Below, one piece after another: positions 15,639 to 26,638 of a stretch of DNA of 64,000 bases. The first letter of the stretch is position 1, and every line of letters starts with the position of its first letter. Made by a program: the position numbers and the translations under genes. Below the pieces are notes generated by a model that did no database searches, was not told the DNA's origin, and saw only the letters and a list, made by a program, of their open reading frames with translations. The DNA comes from Nicotiana tabacum (Eukaryota > Streptophyta > Magnoliopsida > Solanales > Solanaceae): positions 104,585,501 to 104,649,500 of the forward strand of contig NC_134102.1 in the NCBI RefSeq assembly GCF_000715075.1, read 5' to 3'.

Positions 15639-16241
15639 TATAATTATGGCCAATATTTTGGCTAATGAAGTCCATCTCACATAAGCATAAATATTTTTGC
15701 AAAGTGTAGACTTTGTTGGCAATATTTTTTGGGACCCAAAAATATTGCATTATGTGGTGGATATCATTTGCACAAGTTGTATCTCTTCTTTTACACATAA
15801 TAGGCCAAGACTTTTTTGTCTATAAAAGAGAAGGCCATTAATTTATTTTATACGCACCAACAACACTTGAGTCTTCATTTCTTATTTTTTCCTTTCCTCC
15901 TTTATTAAAAGTGTTTTGAATGAGAGTTAGTGTTGGGAAGCACTTGTGTGAACCCTTTAATTCTTTGGAGTGATCTTGTAAGGTTATTCTCTTAGGGTAT
16001 TTGGGATTAATTAGAGTGTTTACTCTAATTTTATACTCTCTTTTGTACTCTTATTAGTATAGTGAAATTGCTCCTCTCCGCTTGTGGACGTAGGTCACTT
16101 TGACCGAACCACGTTAAATTTGTGTCTTATTTATATGCTTTAATTGCCGTTGTTATCAACTTCCATTATTTTTGTTATTGTCATTATAACGTTGTTTGGC
16201 TAAATTCTGCACTACCCGGATTCCGACTTCCGATCCTAACA
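15639..16241 (+). repeat. 3' LTR of the deleted copia element
   Basis: Matches the 5' LTR along its length and ends in the same CGATCCTAACA. It is about 30 bp longer than the 5' copy through small insertions. The first dinucleotide is TA rather than TG, a point change. Confidence 0.88.
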
Positions 16242-16439
16242 AGAACAGTCTGAAATTAACTTTTCCAAACCTCAAGGATATTAAATATCTCGTTAATAGC
16301 AATCATGAAAATATTTAATCTTTCACATCTCATATTTAACTAAGTATGATCTATAAGACTTCATTTTGGAGCAGTTACAATATGGCTACTTTGTTACGAT
16401 TTCTCCGCTAGTCACTGCAGATGCTTTGTCTTTATTGTT

Positions 16440-16900
16440 GGAAATTAAATCGAGATTGAGACAGAAATAACTTGGAATCAAGAATCAGAACAAAACATGA
16501 TTATAGATATTGAAGATGCAATCAATTTCGTGCCATTGTTCGAGATTGCATGTTTCAAGGAGTATGATGAAATGTTTATTGATGGCATTACTCTACCACC
16601 TATAGTATGTTCAATTAGAGTTGAATGAGTGTACAAGTCCAACTACAAGGCAATCAGAGAAGTAGATGATTACAAAGTAAAGGAAAATCATGATATTTTG
16701 AAGGGATTTACCATGAGGAAAGACAAATCATATATGAGAAATATTGAAGATAAATTGAAGTTGACTAAAGATGGCACTCGTGATTTTATTGATGCTACAT
16801 ATTTTAGGAAATTGGTGGAGAGTCTAAGGTACTTGACTTCTACAAGGCTTGATGTTACTCATGGCATGCTCAAGTTTGAAAATCTTGGTTTAAGAGAGGC
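16440..16900 (+). pseudogene. Copia reverse transcriptase/RNase H linker remnant
   Basis: The frame at 16629-16913 holds KLKLTKDGTRDFIDATYFRK followed by LVESLRYLTSTRLDVTHGM. This corresponds to the region between reverse transcriptase and RNase H of copia elements (canonical form 'YRSLVGSLRYLTxTRPDI'). The preceding 200 bp is poorly conserved. A purine-rich tract, GGTTTAAGAGAGGC, closes the block at about 16887-16900. Confidence 0.65.
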
Positions 16901-17290
16901 TGTTAGAAATTAAACCAAGATTATTTAGTATTCCTACATCGCCTAGGATTTGGTATTACTAGTTTATTTAATTTATGTCTAATTAGGATTCACAACCAAA
17001 ATCATGTATGAATAGGTTTTTTAGATTCTAGTCAAATTTGGTTTGTAGTATTATAAATATGGATGTTACTACATATTTTCTATTGTGAAGAGGTAGCTAT
17101 GATGTAGAGAGATTCAAAAGTTTATGAGTTGTGAAAAATGCTCATGGCATGTTCTCTCCCTAGTTTAATAAATTTCTTCTATATAGTCTTTGTTAAATTT
17201 TTTACTTGTGCCTAAATTATTCTTGGGATATTTCAATCCTTCATTTATTATTCCGCTCCTTGTGATTAAGCTAATGACTCGTTAAACTAA
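16901..17290 (+). repeat. Probable 3' LTR of the copia remnant
   Basis: Begins TGTTAGAAATTAAACC right after the purine-rich tract and holds a TATAAATA box near 17052 and AATAAA near 17167. The right border is not fixed; no partner LTR or target duplication is visible. Confidence 0.5.
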
Positions 17291-17447
17291 TGACTCGCAG
17301 TAATAGTAGTAGTATCAATTACGTAAATATCTTCAAAGAGATTTTCTTTCTTAATAGAAGAATTTAAGACTCGTCGATTTTTTTTTCTTGTAATACTTAT
17401 TATTACATCATGCGTGTCAATTATTTCGCTAATTTATTCCCCTCCAA

Positions 17448-17532
<85 letters not shown>
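17448..17532. repeat. (TA)n microsatellite
   Basis: About 40 TA units without interruption. Confidence 0.95.
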
Positions 17533-17537
<5 letters not shown>

Positions 17538-18420
17538 CTTAGTATTGTAAACGTTATTTAAGGTCCACATCAAAGGTTCAAAACTCAATAGTTTAGAGCA
17601 AAAGATGCTATTGCAATTTTTTTATTCAATTCTCCAACCAGACTTGGGGGTTGGACTAAATGATGTAATGTATATGGATAGGCATAATTGCAGACAAGAA
17701 TCAAAAGATATGTTGCATTTAGTTGGTAGGCAATAATACACTATTATGTGCAGCTAAGCTGGTCCTATATAGAAACTATATATACACTGTACACTAGACA
17801 CGCACAATATGAATTATGTTTTGTATGTTTTCATATGTTATGATGAAATGAATCAAATGAATGAATTTGGGGAGGTTTTGTTTCTTAGTTTAACTACTTA
17901 TTAGTAGGCAGGCGTGCTCTTTTCTACTGGATTTCATTGGCGGCCGGCAGACCAACACACTGGTGGGGACTAAAGGGTCCACATATTACCTATTCGTATG
18001 ATTTTCCAAAGTTTAAAAATTATGTGAAAATAGGATGAGATTTTGCAGTTCAAAATTATTTAGAGTGTTGAACCAATTTTTCTCCACAAATTTAAATAAA
18101 AGATTAACCTTACCTTATTGTGACAAGAATGTGCTAGAGAAGTGATCTTAATTAACACCATTTATGTTATGAGGTGTTACTCAATCAATTTTTTTTATTT
18201 CTTTTTTGCTTTGTTTTTGTTTTTGTTTTAGGCTTTCGATATTTGAAAGCCACTCGACCAGCTAATCTAGATTAGTGTCGCGTAAGTCTAGTAATGGAGA
18301 TAAAACGATTTTTAGAGATATTCTTCAATATCAAAAACCTAATTATTTATCGCACCCCTTGGTTTATTTGATACATTCTTTATTAAACCATATATGTTGA
18401 AGGGGATTTCATATTTGAGG
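17533..18420. other. Intergenic region without genes
   Basis: AT-rich, no supported reading frame and no repeat I can name. Confidence 0.6.
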
Positions 18421-19088
18421 GGAGCCTCGGAGCAATGATAAAGTTGTCCCTGTGTGACTTATAGATTATGGGTTCGAGCCGTAAAATCAGTCATTGATAC
18501 TTGCATCAGGGTAGACTATCTACATTATATCACTTAGGGTTAGGGGAGGCATTGGGCCGGTTCGGGCCCTAAACGGACCAAGTGGGCCGGTCCAAACGGT
18601 CCCGGTCCCAAACTAAACGGGCCAAACGGTCCCGAGCTAAACGGTCCTTTTCTAGGAACCGGCCCGGGACCGGGCCACGAACTCATGGTCCCGGGCTAAA
18701 CAGGCCGGGCCCGTGGGCTAAACGGGCTAAGTGGGCCCAACATCTAAAATATTATTATTTTAAAAAAAAATTAGAATTGAAATTAAAGACAAAAAGATGT
18801 AAAAAAAAATATCTAAGGCAATGCCTTGTAAATTTTATTATAGAATTGTGACCTGAACTTTTTAATTCAAAATTTAAAGACAAAAATATTGTAAAGAGAT
18901 ATTCAAAGTAATGCCTTGTAATTTTATTATAGTATTTAAATAAAATATGGCAATATCTTTCTTAGTCTTCCTCCCCCTGTGGAATGAATACAACATGGTA
19001 TTAATACTACCACTGAGAAAAAAAAAAACTAATCAAGATGTGTCAAAATACAAGTTAAATAATACATACTAATTTTTATTCATACAAG

Positions 19089-20963
19089 TTACATGGTATA
19101 TCTTACAAACTTCATAAATCCTTCAAAGTTCGGAGGAATTTCAGTTGGTGGTGGCGGAAAAGTAGCTTGGTCATCAGCGCTTCCATTATCGGACGAAGCA
19201 TCATCCTCCGCAAGTTTAGCTAGCAGTTCTTCGTAAGCTTCGTCTTCCTCTGGTTATGATTCAGCAAGTCCAAAATTTCTTCTTTCCAAACGGATCCAAT
19301 CTCTGAAAAGTACTGATTTTTCCAATCTCTCCCTCATAGACGCTCTATAATCACCAAGCTGAAGTCTTGCTTGACTGAAAGCGCTCTCTGATGCTACTAT
19401 TGAAGCTTGAATAGTTAAAATATCTCAGGTCATCCTTGAAAGAACCGAAAAGTATTTTTCTTTGTCCTTTCACTATTGCAAAAAATTAAAGGAGTCGTCG
19501 GGATTCACTTCCTCAATTCCCTGCGACAAATAAACTTCAAGCTCATTTAGTTGTAAAAAATTACTACTACTAGAACCTTGAGAACTCCTAAACCCCGCCC
19601 AAGCACTAAGTGCTCTTACTCCCGCAGTTCTTTTAGATGATTGAGAATAAGAAGAAGAAGGAGTTGGAACATTTGGTCTAGCATAATTTAATGCAACTTG
19701 ATAAGCATTATAAATAGTTTGAGCATTTATTCTAATTGAGGCTATTGCTTCCGAAAGTTGAGACAACTCATCATCTTCAAGTGCTATACTATTATAAACA
19801 GTTTTGTAGCAAAATTGAGGACCTCCTAATATCATACAAGGATTTAACAAAGCAACAACACCATAAATAAGGGAAATAGGAAAAAACTATTTTTTAAACT
19901 TTATTCTCATAGAATCAATAGCAAGTTGATAAATTTTCTCACCCTCTAAAAAATTAGCAAATAAATTTACAAGTTCTACAATATAAACTAAACAGTTAGA
20001 AATAGTAGGATAATATTGCCCAGAAAATTCATTTGTAGCAATATAAAATTTTTCTAAAAAATCAAAAAGCATTTTAACATTAGCCCAATCCCCATTCGTA
20101 AGGTGCTCATCATCATCACTTACATGTGCATTAAACGTTGAGTTTATGGGGTTTCTATATTCATATGCAATAACCAAACTTTCATACATGTAATTCCATC
20201 TAGTTGGACAAGGTTTATGAACCTTTCTTTCTCTTAAGCCAAATTTATCGCATCTTTTAAAATATTCTCTAAGTCTACTTCTACGATTTGAATAAAAAGC
20301 CAGTTAAGAGCCATTTTAACCTTTTCAATTTCAATATTTAAAATTCTCATACCATCACCCACAATTAAATGGTAAATATGACAAATACATCTAACATGAA
20401 AAATGTTACTAAATGCAGGATTTAGCGTAGTAAGCAAGGCTATAGCATTTGTGTTACTAGTAGCATTATCCATTGAAACTGACATTATTTTATCACTAAT
20501 GCAAAAATATCTACAAATATCCGTAAGTGTGCTAGCAATAAACTCCCCTGTGTGACGTGAATTAATTATTCTATAAGCAATTATGCGCTTTTGCATTATC
20601 CGATCATCATCAATCCAATGACTGGTAACGGCAAGGTAATCACAGTCGTTGCCATTTCTATCAATATCAGTTGTAATAGCAATACGATAATTTATATGAG
20701 TAAAATAAATACCGCAAATATTGTTCATATTCATGCTTATATTTATAAATATCGCTCTTTACGGTTGTGCGAGGAAAACCTTTATAAGTAGGATTCAAAA
20801 AAATTCTAATATAATGCACAAAGTTAGGGTCAGAAGGAAAACTATAGGGTAAGCACATAACAATTACCATTTTTGTCAATTTTTCCCGATCTTTTTTTGG
20901 ATCATAATATAAAATACCACTGGTAGCCTTATTTTTACCAAAAAAGTTTTTTAAGGAAGCCAT
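19089..20963 (-). pseudogene. hAT transposase (RICESLEEPER-like), degraded
   Basis: The frame starts MASLKNFFGKNK and runs into GFPRTTVKSDI. The RNase H-like core follows, with ITTDIDRNGNDCDYLAVTSH and HTGEFIASTL, then SVSMDNATSNTNAI and HVRCICHIYHLIV. The C-terminal hAT dimerisation domain is at about 19290-19450, with IVASESAFSQARLQL followed by YRASMRERLEKSV. A BED zinc finger is not visible. Frameshifts occur near 20715 and 20280, and in-frame stops near 19890, 19480, 19425 and 19255, so it is not functional. The intact protein would cut and rejoin the element ends. Confidence 0.9.
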
Positions 20964-21294
20964 CTTAATTAATCAAGTAATAGCATATAAATAAAACAAA
21001 CAAAACTATAATATTAAAATTTAAGATTTGGAACGAGTTTACCGAATTGACGAACAACTTGTTGAAAATTGATTGTCGTTGAAGACTTGAAGACTTCAAT
21101 TCACCAACTTCACAATTATTTCACAAATTGTTACAATAAAGTAAGCAATAGTAGCAAGTATAGAAGAAAATTAGAGAGAGATTGTGATAGATTGATATTG
21201 ATTTTGTAAGAAAAATGAAAGAACGAGGGGGTATTTATAGTTGAAAATAGGAAAAAAATATAATTATAAAAAGTTTGGGGTTAAAACAAAGTTT

Positions 21295-21322
21295 GGGGAG
21301 GGGGGGGGAGGGGGGAGGGAGG
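21295..21322 (+). repeat. G-rich tract inside the hAT element
   Basis: Runs of 4, 9, 6 and 3 G separated by single A residues. It could form a G-quadruplex on the plus strand. It lies upstream of the transposase start. Confidence 0.8.
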
Positions 21323-21659
21323 TTAAATGGCTATTTTTGACAGTCCAACGACTGTTTTTTTAATTTTTTAATTTTTTTTATTTTACCGTTGAGACCGCTT
21401 GGCCCGCCAAGGGACCGGTCCCGGGTGGTCCAAACGGTCCCGAACCCTGGAGGTCCCAAAGCATAGGATCGACCCACGAGACCGGCCCAGGCCCACTAAT
21501 ACTGGTCTTACCGGCCCTGACCCATTTGGCCCGCGGTCTCGAGCCGGTCCCGGACCCGAACCGGCCCACTTGCCAACCTTACTTAGGGTGCGACACTTTC
21601 CTATATCCTACGTGAACACAGAATACTTCGTGCACAGAACTGTACTTTGCCATTTTATT

Positions 21660-21890
21660 CCATGTTACAACAACAACAACAACAACAACCCAGTATAATC
21701 CCACTAGTGGGGTCTTGGGAGGGTAGTGTGTACGCAAACCTTACCCCTACCTTAGGGTAGAGAGGCTGTTTTCGATAGACCCTCGGCTCCCTGCCTTCAA
21801 GAACTCCACACCTTGCTCTTGGGGTGACTCGAACTCACAACCTCTTGATTGAAAGTGGAGGGGCTTACCACTAGAGCAACTCACTCTCGT
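21660..21890 (-). mobile_element. TS-type SINE, minus strand
   Basis: Read on the minus strand, it starts GAGTTGCTCTAGTGGTAAGC (box A region), has box B GGTTGTGAGTTCGAGTC, then a body with AGCCGAGGGTCTATCG, and ends in (TTG)6, seen as ACAACAACA on the plus strand. The (TTG)n tail is the mark of the TS family of Solanaceae. Similar words TTTTATTCCATGTTA (left) and TTTTGTTCCATGTTA (21905-21919) may be a diverged target duplication, though 15 bp separate the second from the head. Confidence 0.85.
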
Positions 21891-22418
21891 CTAAACCAAG
21901 CAAATTTTGTTCCATGTTAAACCAAGCAAATTTTGAACGTTTATACACTTATGGAGTGCACCAAGTTAACGCCCCCTAGGTTTCAAATATTAGATGGGCA
22001 TTGGGTAGGCGTAGGACAAAACTCAAAAGGCAAAAAGAGGAAGTGTCTGTTTATTGTCTCTCGGGCGTGCAGTGATTCCACTAAGTAAATATATTTTGTG
22101 GACTCACCACTCCATCTTCACTTCTCACTACTCCATCATACCCCCACATTCATTTTTCAGCTTCTCTCAAAAGTATTGTTCTATACATCCCAATTTCCCT
22201 ATTTACCCTTCTAAAAGATTAAAAAAAAGTACCTTTTTAAAGATAAAATAGGGGTAAAAAGAAAATTGTAAAGCAATCCTGTGAGGATGAAACTATTAAG
22301 GAGAAAAAACTTTACTATATAAAACTTGAGCAACTATCATTTCTAGCTAAAGTAAGAATCTTGGTTTTGCTGTGCTAAAAGTTTCATATAAGACGTTTAT
22401 CGGTGTATGTATAATTTA
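21891..22418. other. Intergenic region without genes
   Basis: A short tandem word AAACCAAGCAAATTTTG occurs twice at 21893-21940. The rest is plain non-coding sequence, T- and C-rich around 22110-22200. Confidence 0.5.
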
Positions 22419-23247
22419 GGGAGAAGCTCTGCTCCAGTAACGCTAGCTCCAAAATTTGTCAATAGTCCTCTTGATGAATGCCACGTGGACAAAATAACTT
22501 TTAAAGGCTAGGTTCGTTTTTTCATTAAGAGATAATTTTTTAACCAAAATATAACAAAACAAAGAAATGTATATTCCCCCTCTTGCATTTTCTATTTTTC
22601 CATCTCTCTAGTCTCCGCTATATTTCCATTACAAATAAACATTACACTTCTCCATAGAATCTCCAAAATACACACCAATCAATATATTTTTGTATAGGGT
22701 AAAATATGATATGACATGTGGCTGACTAAAAGGAGGACACATGGAATCCAAGATGGATAGTTGAGGATTGAACGTAATCACTGCGCTTGTCATCGGAATG
22801 AATAACGTTCATAAAAGTGTATTAAATGCTCTGCACCCGGTAGCATTTACTAAGGAATATTTTACAGCATTAAGAGCTCTTGATCGAGAAGGGAAGTCTT
22901 GACGTAACTGATAAAATTGCTGTCATGTGATCAGGAGGTCACGAGTTTGAGACGTGAAAATAGCCTCTCGCATAAACTTTTGGATTTTGAAGAGCAGTGC
23001 GTGTATGTTCCATTGTTGGAAAAAAAAAAAAAACAAGCTAAGTGCTGGGTCACCTAGGTGGCGGTGGAGAAGAGTGGAGTAGATATAGAAATAGAATTAC
23101 CCTACTTTTTTGGTTAAATAGATATTACTCAGTTAATAAAATAAATAAAAATAGTTACTAAATAAATCTAGCCTTTTAAAAGTTCCTTGTCCACGTGGCA
23201 TTCATCACAAGGGCTATTGACATATACTGGAGCTAACAGCCGATCCC
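22419..23247. mobile_element. Non-autonomous Mutator-like element, 9-bp duplication
   Basis: An 829-bp block flanked by the exact 9-bp direct repeat TATAATTTA (22410-22418 and 23248-23256). Its long inverted ends match over about 90 bp: GATGAATGCCACGTGGACAA is found on the left at about 22472 and, inverted, on the right at about 23190; both ends start GGGA. The 9-bp duplication and long inverted ends fit Mutator-like elements. It has no transposase. A SINE fragment lies inside. Confidence 0.88.
22891..22980 (+). mobile_element. SINE 5' fragment inside the Mutator-like element
   Basis: Holds TTGACGTAACTGATAAAATTG (box A region) and GGAGGTCACGAGTTTGAG (box B, one base off). It resembles the head of the SINE at 10541-10730. 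The 3' end is not recognisable. Confidence 0.55.
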
Positions 23248-23256
23248 TATAATTTA

Positions 23257-24567
23257 ATTTCCATAAAAAATTGGGCGATTCTTTTCAAATCCGAGCTGCT
23301 CTTTTGGTTATAATTGTCTGATAAATCACATGTCATTTATCAAGGTTTGCTTCCTTTATTTAGTAATAAAAATCCTTGAATGAAAGAAAAATTCATTCAG
23401 TAAGAAAATAATATGGAATAAAAAGTAAAATTCCACAATACATGTTTATCCGGCAAATGTTCAATAAATCAGAACAAAGCTATTTATCCGGTTGAGAAAT
23501 GAGAACATAGCATAGAAGACATGTAAAATGATAGTCTGACCTTTTATTAACTTTGACTATTAAATCTTTCTATAAATAAAAAAAGGGTGCTTTGAATTGA
23601 GTAACCATTAAAGATAGGCAAAAATTGAAGGAAGGACAAAGGAGAAGGAAAGAGGGTAGGTTGCAAAGTAAAAAATTTATGGTTATTTTAATATTTTTAA
23701 TTAAACGAATAATAGTAGTCGGAATAGTGGTCATATTTTAGATGATAAAAAGACTATTAAATCGTTTCACCTAGAAAATTCGAACTAGTATGTTATTAAA
23801 GAAGAATATATCAAAACTAATTTATATTGCATCCCCTCCCTTGTTTCTTTTTGGCCACCAACTTGTCATCTAATCATATTGGAAATGCGTGAGAAAGTAG
23901 TTTCTTTAGGGTATTATGGTCACTCAAAAGATAAGGCATGCACAAAAAGAAGTGCTTATTGGGTTGTTAAAGTTTCCTTGTAATGGGAAGACAAGGGTAA
24001 AAGAATTTAACCAAAAAAAAAAATATTCAATCCACAAAGTACTGTCATTGTAAATATGGAGGGCGGCTTTCAATCATTTTCAAGGCCTTTTTGCTATTTT
24101 AAAAAGGCTATTTCCTTAATGTCTGCATCCCCACTAAGTCAATGGGTTTTATATTTCATGAATATGACCTCTCATTACAGGTCAAAGCTTTTTCAACTCT
24201 AGGTAAAGATTTCCTCCCCAAAAAGGTTATACACATCTTTAGTTCTGCTCACGGATCTAAAAGAGGGATATTTGGTTGTATTCAATTTATTGTATGTATT
24301 CATAAGTCGTAACTACTTTTACACTATATTCAATTTGTTGTATTCAATTCGGCCGTATTCAAACAATAAAAATTCAACAACAAAAAAAAAATATTCAATT
24401 GTATTCAATTCACCGTATTTAATTTTATTGTATTCAAATAACAAAAAATCAAAAATTACAGGAATTTGGTGGAAAAATTCTCCTTCAGAATACATAAAAT
24501 ATAAGAAATAAGATATACTATATTTACATTTAAAATGAAAAATCCGCTCAAATCCGCTCAGAACTGA
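23257..24567. other. Intergenic region without genes
   Basis: AT-rich. Around 24280-24440 the word TATTCAATT recurs in several variants (TTGTATTCAA), making a loose low-complexity patch. Nothing else is recognised. Confidence 0.55.
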
Positions 24568-24744
24568 CAAGGGCGGAGCCAGAGAGTCTGATGCGGGTTT
24601 AGCTGAACCTAGTGATTTTGGTTCAAACCTTATATTTGTCTGAAAAAAATCATTAAATATGTACAATTTATTAGTGTAGAACCCATTAACTTAATATGAT
24701 TAGAATCTCGAACCCACAAACTTAAAATCCTGGCTTCGCCTCTG
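24568..24744. mobile_element. hAT-type MITE, duplication AGAACTGA
   Basis: 177 bp between exact 8-bp direct repeats AGAACTGA (24560-24567 and 24745-24752). The ends are CAAGGGCGGAGCCAG and, inverted, CAGAGGCGAAGCCAG. It is the same general type as the MITE in ACL5 intron 1. Confidence 0.88.
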
Positions 24745-24752
24745 AGAACTGA

Positions 24753-26385
24753 GCCAACCAAATTTGAAAAATACAATTAGAAAACCCGACAAATAAAAAT
24801 ACACTATATATATATACTTTAAAATAGAGAATACATGCAATAATACATTATATTTACACTAAATGTACCTTCTCGCATTTCACCAGCGGTTCGCCGAAAA
24901 ATTTTCCGCCAAATGTTCGGAATAAAAATAATGTCAAAAGATCTCCCTTCGAGATCTATCCTTTCATGTATGTTTCATGGGATGAAAGTGGTCGGAACTC
25001 AACAAACCTAGGAAATAAAATTTTGATTTTCCTTGATTTTTCTTAGATCAAGGAGAATGCGAGCAAGAGATTGTAAAAATTTGGGACCATTTGGAGACCG
25101 TCGGCCAACGGCAGCAATTTCCAACGATGGCGGTGCAGAGACGGTCTAGCGGCAATCTGTTAGTGACGATAGAGAGGTTTTGGGATAGAAGATGGTTCTT
25201 AGGGTTGCGGGAGGAGAGAGAGATCTGAAAATTGTATGGATGATAAATTTGCTATAAAACGCAAGCATTAACTATGTATTGTAATTATTTTAATTAATTA
25301 TGGATGATAAATACCTAGTAGATTTTAGTTATACCATGTAACTATTTCCATTTATAAACTCTTTTGGAGTGTGTCGAACCCATAAATAAGCCAAAAGTAA
25401 TTAAAATTATTTTGACCAACTTGTTAGTTTACTCAACCACCCTCCACATTTGAAAGGATTAAAAGAGAGTTAAATGGTTTATGCCTGTATGTTATACTGT
25501 TAATTGGGAGAGGCTCCAACCATGGTTAAAATTGGGCATGCCGCGGGCCCGCACCTATACATATTGGAACTCGATCAGCTTATACACCTTTACTATAAAG
25601 TAATAACATGATAATTTTGCAAGGTGTTGATACACTAATGACTTTGGTAATGACTACATTAAAAGAAAATCATTACACTTAATTTATGCCTTTGGTATTT
25701 TACATGAACATCAGAGGGACAAACTACGGCCCATTAATCCGCTTTTTGTGTGGGCTGCCTGTTATTTAGGTGTTGTGTTGCCCACTTTACAATCAAAAGC
25801 ATGTAAAGGTGGTGGGCCAATAGGGAGCATGCCTTGGGGTTTGTCTTGCACACGTGCTATTAATTATTGTTGGTGTGACCTATTTGTGATGTCTATCTGA
25901 TAAGATTTATCTATTGACATGATCTTTGAAATTTCCTAGTATTCTTCATTATTATTATAATCCAACAAACGTTGTCTTTGCCCAAATCCCTCTATTGTAT
26001 TAAAATGGTTCACCACTTACCTCAAAATTCATACCTCAACTTTTTCAAATGGAACTAGTCCTCGTATCAATGACTCCATTATTTCATTAATATACATACA
26101 AATATATAATTCATACTTTTCATGCTTATAATCAATTTATTTATTGGTTAACAAAGAAATCCGCAGTCGCTACTCTACTCCACAGTAGCAACAAATTAAC
26201 GGCACTGAACATGGGATACACATAGAATAGCATATTTGACCCCACAAATCAAATGAGCAAAATTTATTTAAAGCGAAAATGTTGTGCCAACTTGAATACA
26301 AGATTTAGATGTGGATTGATACTAGTGATCTGATCTCGAGATATTTAGCTTATCATATGTATTAAATTTGAACTCTAATTTCATT
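24753..26385. other. Intergenic region without genes
   Basis: No supported reading frame. A CGG-rich patch at about 25080-25170 has short open frames only. This is the left flank of the CACTA element. Confidence 0.55.
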
Positions 26386-26638
26386 CACTAGAAAACTGTC
26401 AAAATCCGTCTAGAGCATACCGACCGAAATTGGTCAGAATAAAAAACCGACCAATGTCGGTCAGAAACAAAAAAAATTGGTCGAAAAATTCAATTAACAA
26501 ATTGTCAAAAAATATATCGACAGCAGTCGGTCAGAATTCCACAGCAAAGAAAGTTTGCTTTATCTCACAGAGTTGAAAATTCCAACTGACTTCAGTCGAA
26601 AAATGGTCAATCTTTGACCAAAGCCTGGTCAGACTTGA
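26386..26638 (+). repeat. CACTA 5' terminus and subterminal repeats
   Basis: Holds the terminal inverted repeat followed by several variants of CCGACCGAAATTGGTC in both orientations. In En/Spm elements such repeats bind an element-encoded protein; that role here is inferred. Confidence 0.85.

Larger units (their letters stand above)
13680..16241 (+). mobile_element. Internally deleted Ty1/copia element, target duplication AGAAC
   Basis: Two direct LTRs (13680-14251 and 15639-16241) enclose 1387 bp. The 5-bp target duplication AGAAC is exact (13675-13679 and 16242-16246). A primer-binding site TGGTATCAGAGC for initiator tRNA-Met lies at 14255-14266. The purine-rich tract AAGGTGGAGAT precedes the 3' LTR. 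Inside are gag, a protease start and part of the GAG-pre-integrase region. Integrase, reverse transcriptase and RNase H are missing. It is therefore a non-autonomous derivative. The last part of the two LTRs differs at about 25 of 340 positions by eye. Confidence 0.92.
18541..21581 (-). mobile_element. hAT transposon, 8-bp duplication CTTAGGGT
   Basis: A 3041-bp element. The exact 8-bp target duplication CTTAGGGT is at 18533-18540 and 21582-21589. The ends form an imperfect inverted repeat: TAGGGGAGGCATTGGGCCGG on the left, TAAGGTTGGCAAGTGGGCCG on the right when read inward. The subterminal 180-200 bp on each side are GC-rich with many copies of words such as GGGCC and AAACGGTCC, a contrast to the AT-rich core. 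One transposase pseudogene occupies the minus strand. Confidence 0.95.
18421..21652 (+). mobile_element. Au-like SINE split by the hAT transposon
   Basis: The left part (18421-18540) has a box-A-like GGAGCCTCGGAGCAATGATA and box B GGGTTCGAGCC at 18471-18481, then GGGTAGACTATCTACATTA. The right part (21582-21652) continues with GGGTGCGACACTTTCC and a conserved 3' end of the form CGTGCACAGAACTG. Joining the two parts restores the usual layout of this SINE type, so the hAT element at 18541-21581 inserted within it. Confidence 0.75.

Noticed and set aside
18582..18851. 89-residue basic protein at the left hAT end
   Set aside because: It is the translation of the GC-rich subterminal repeats of the hAT element.
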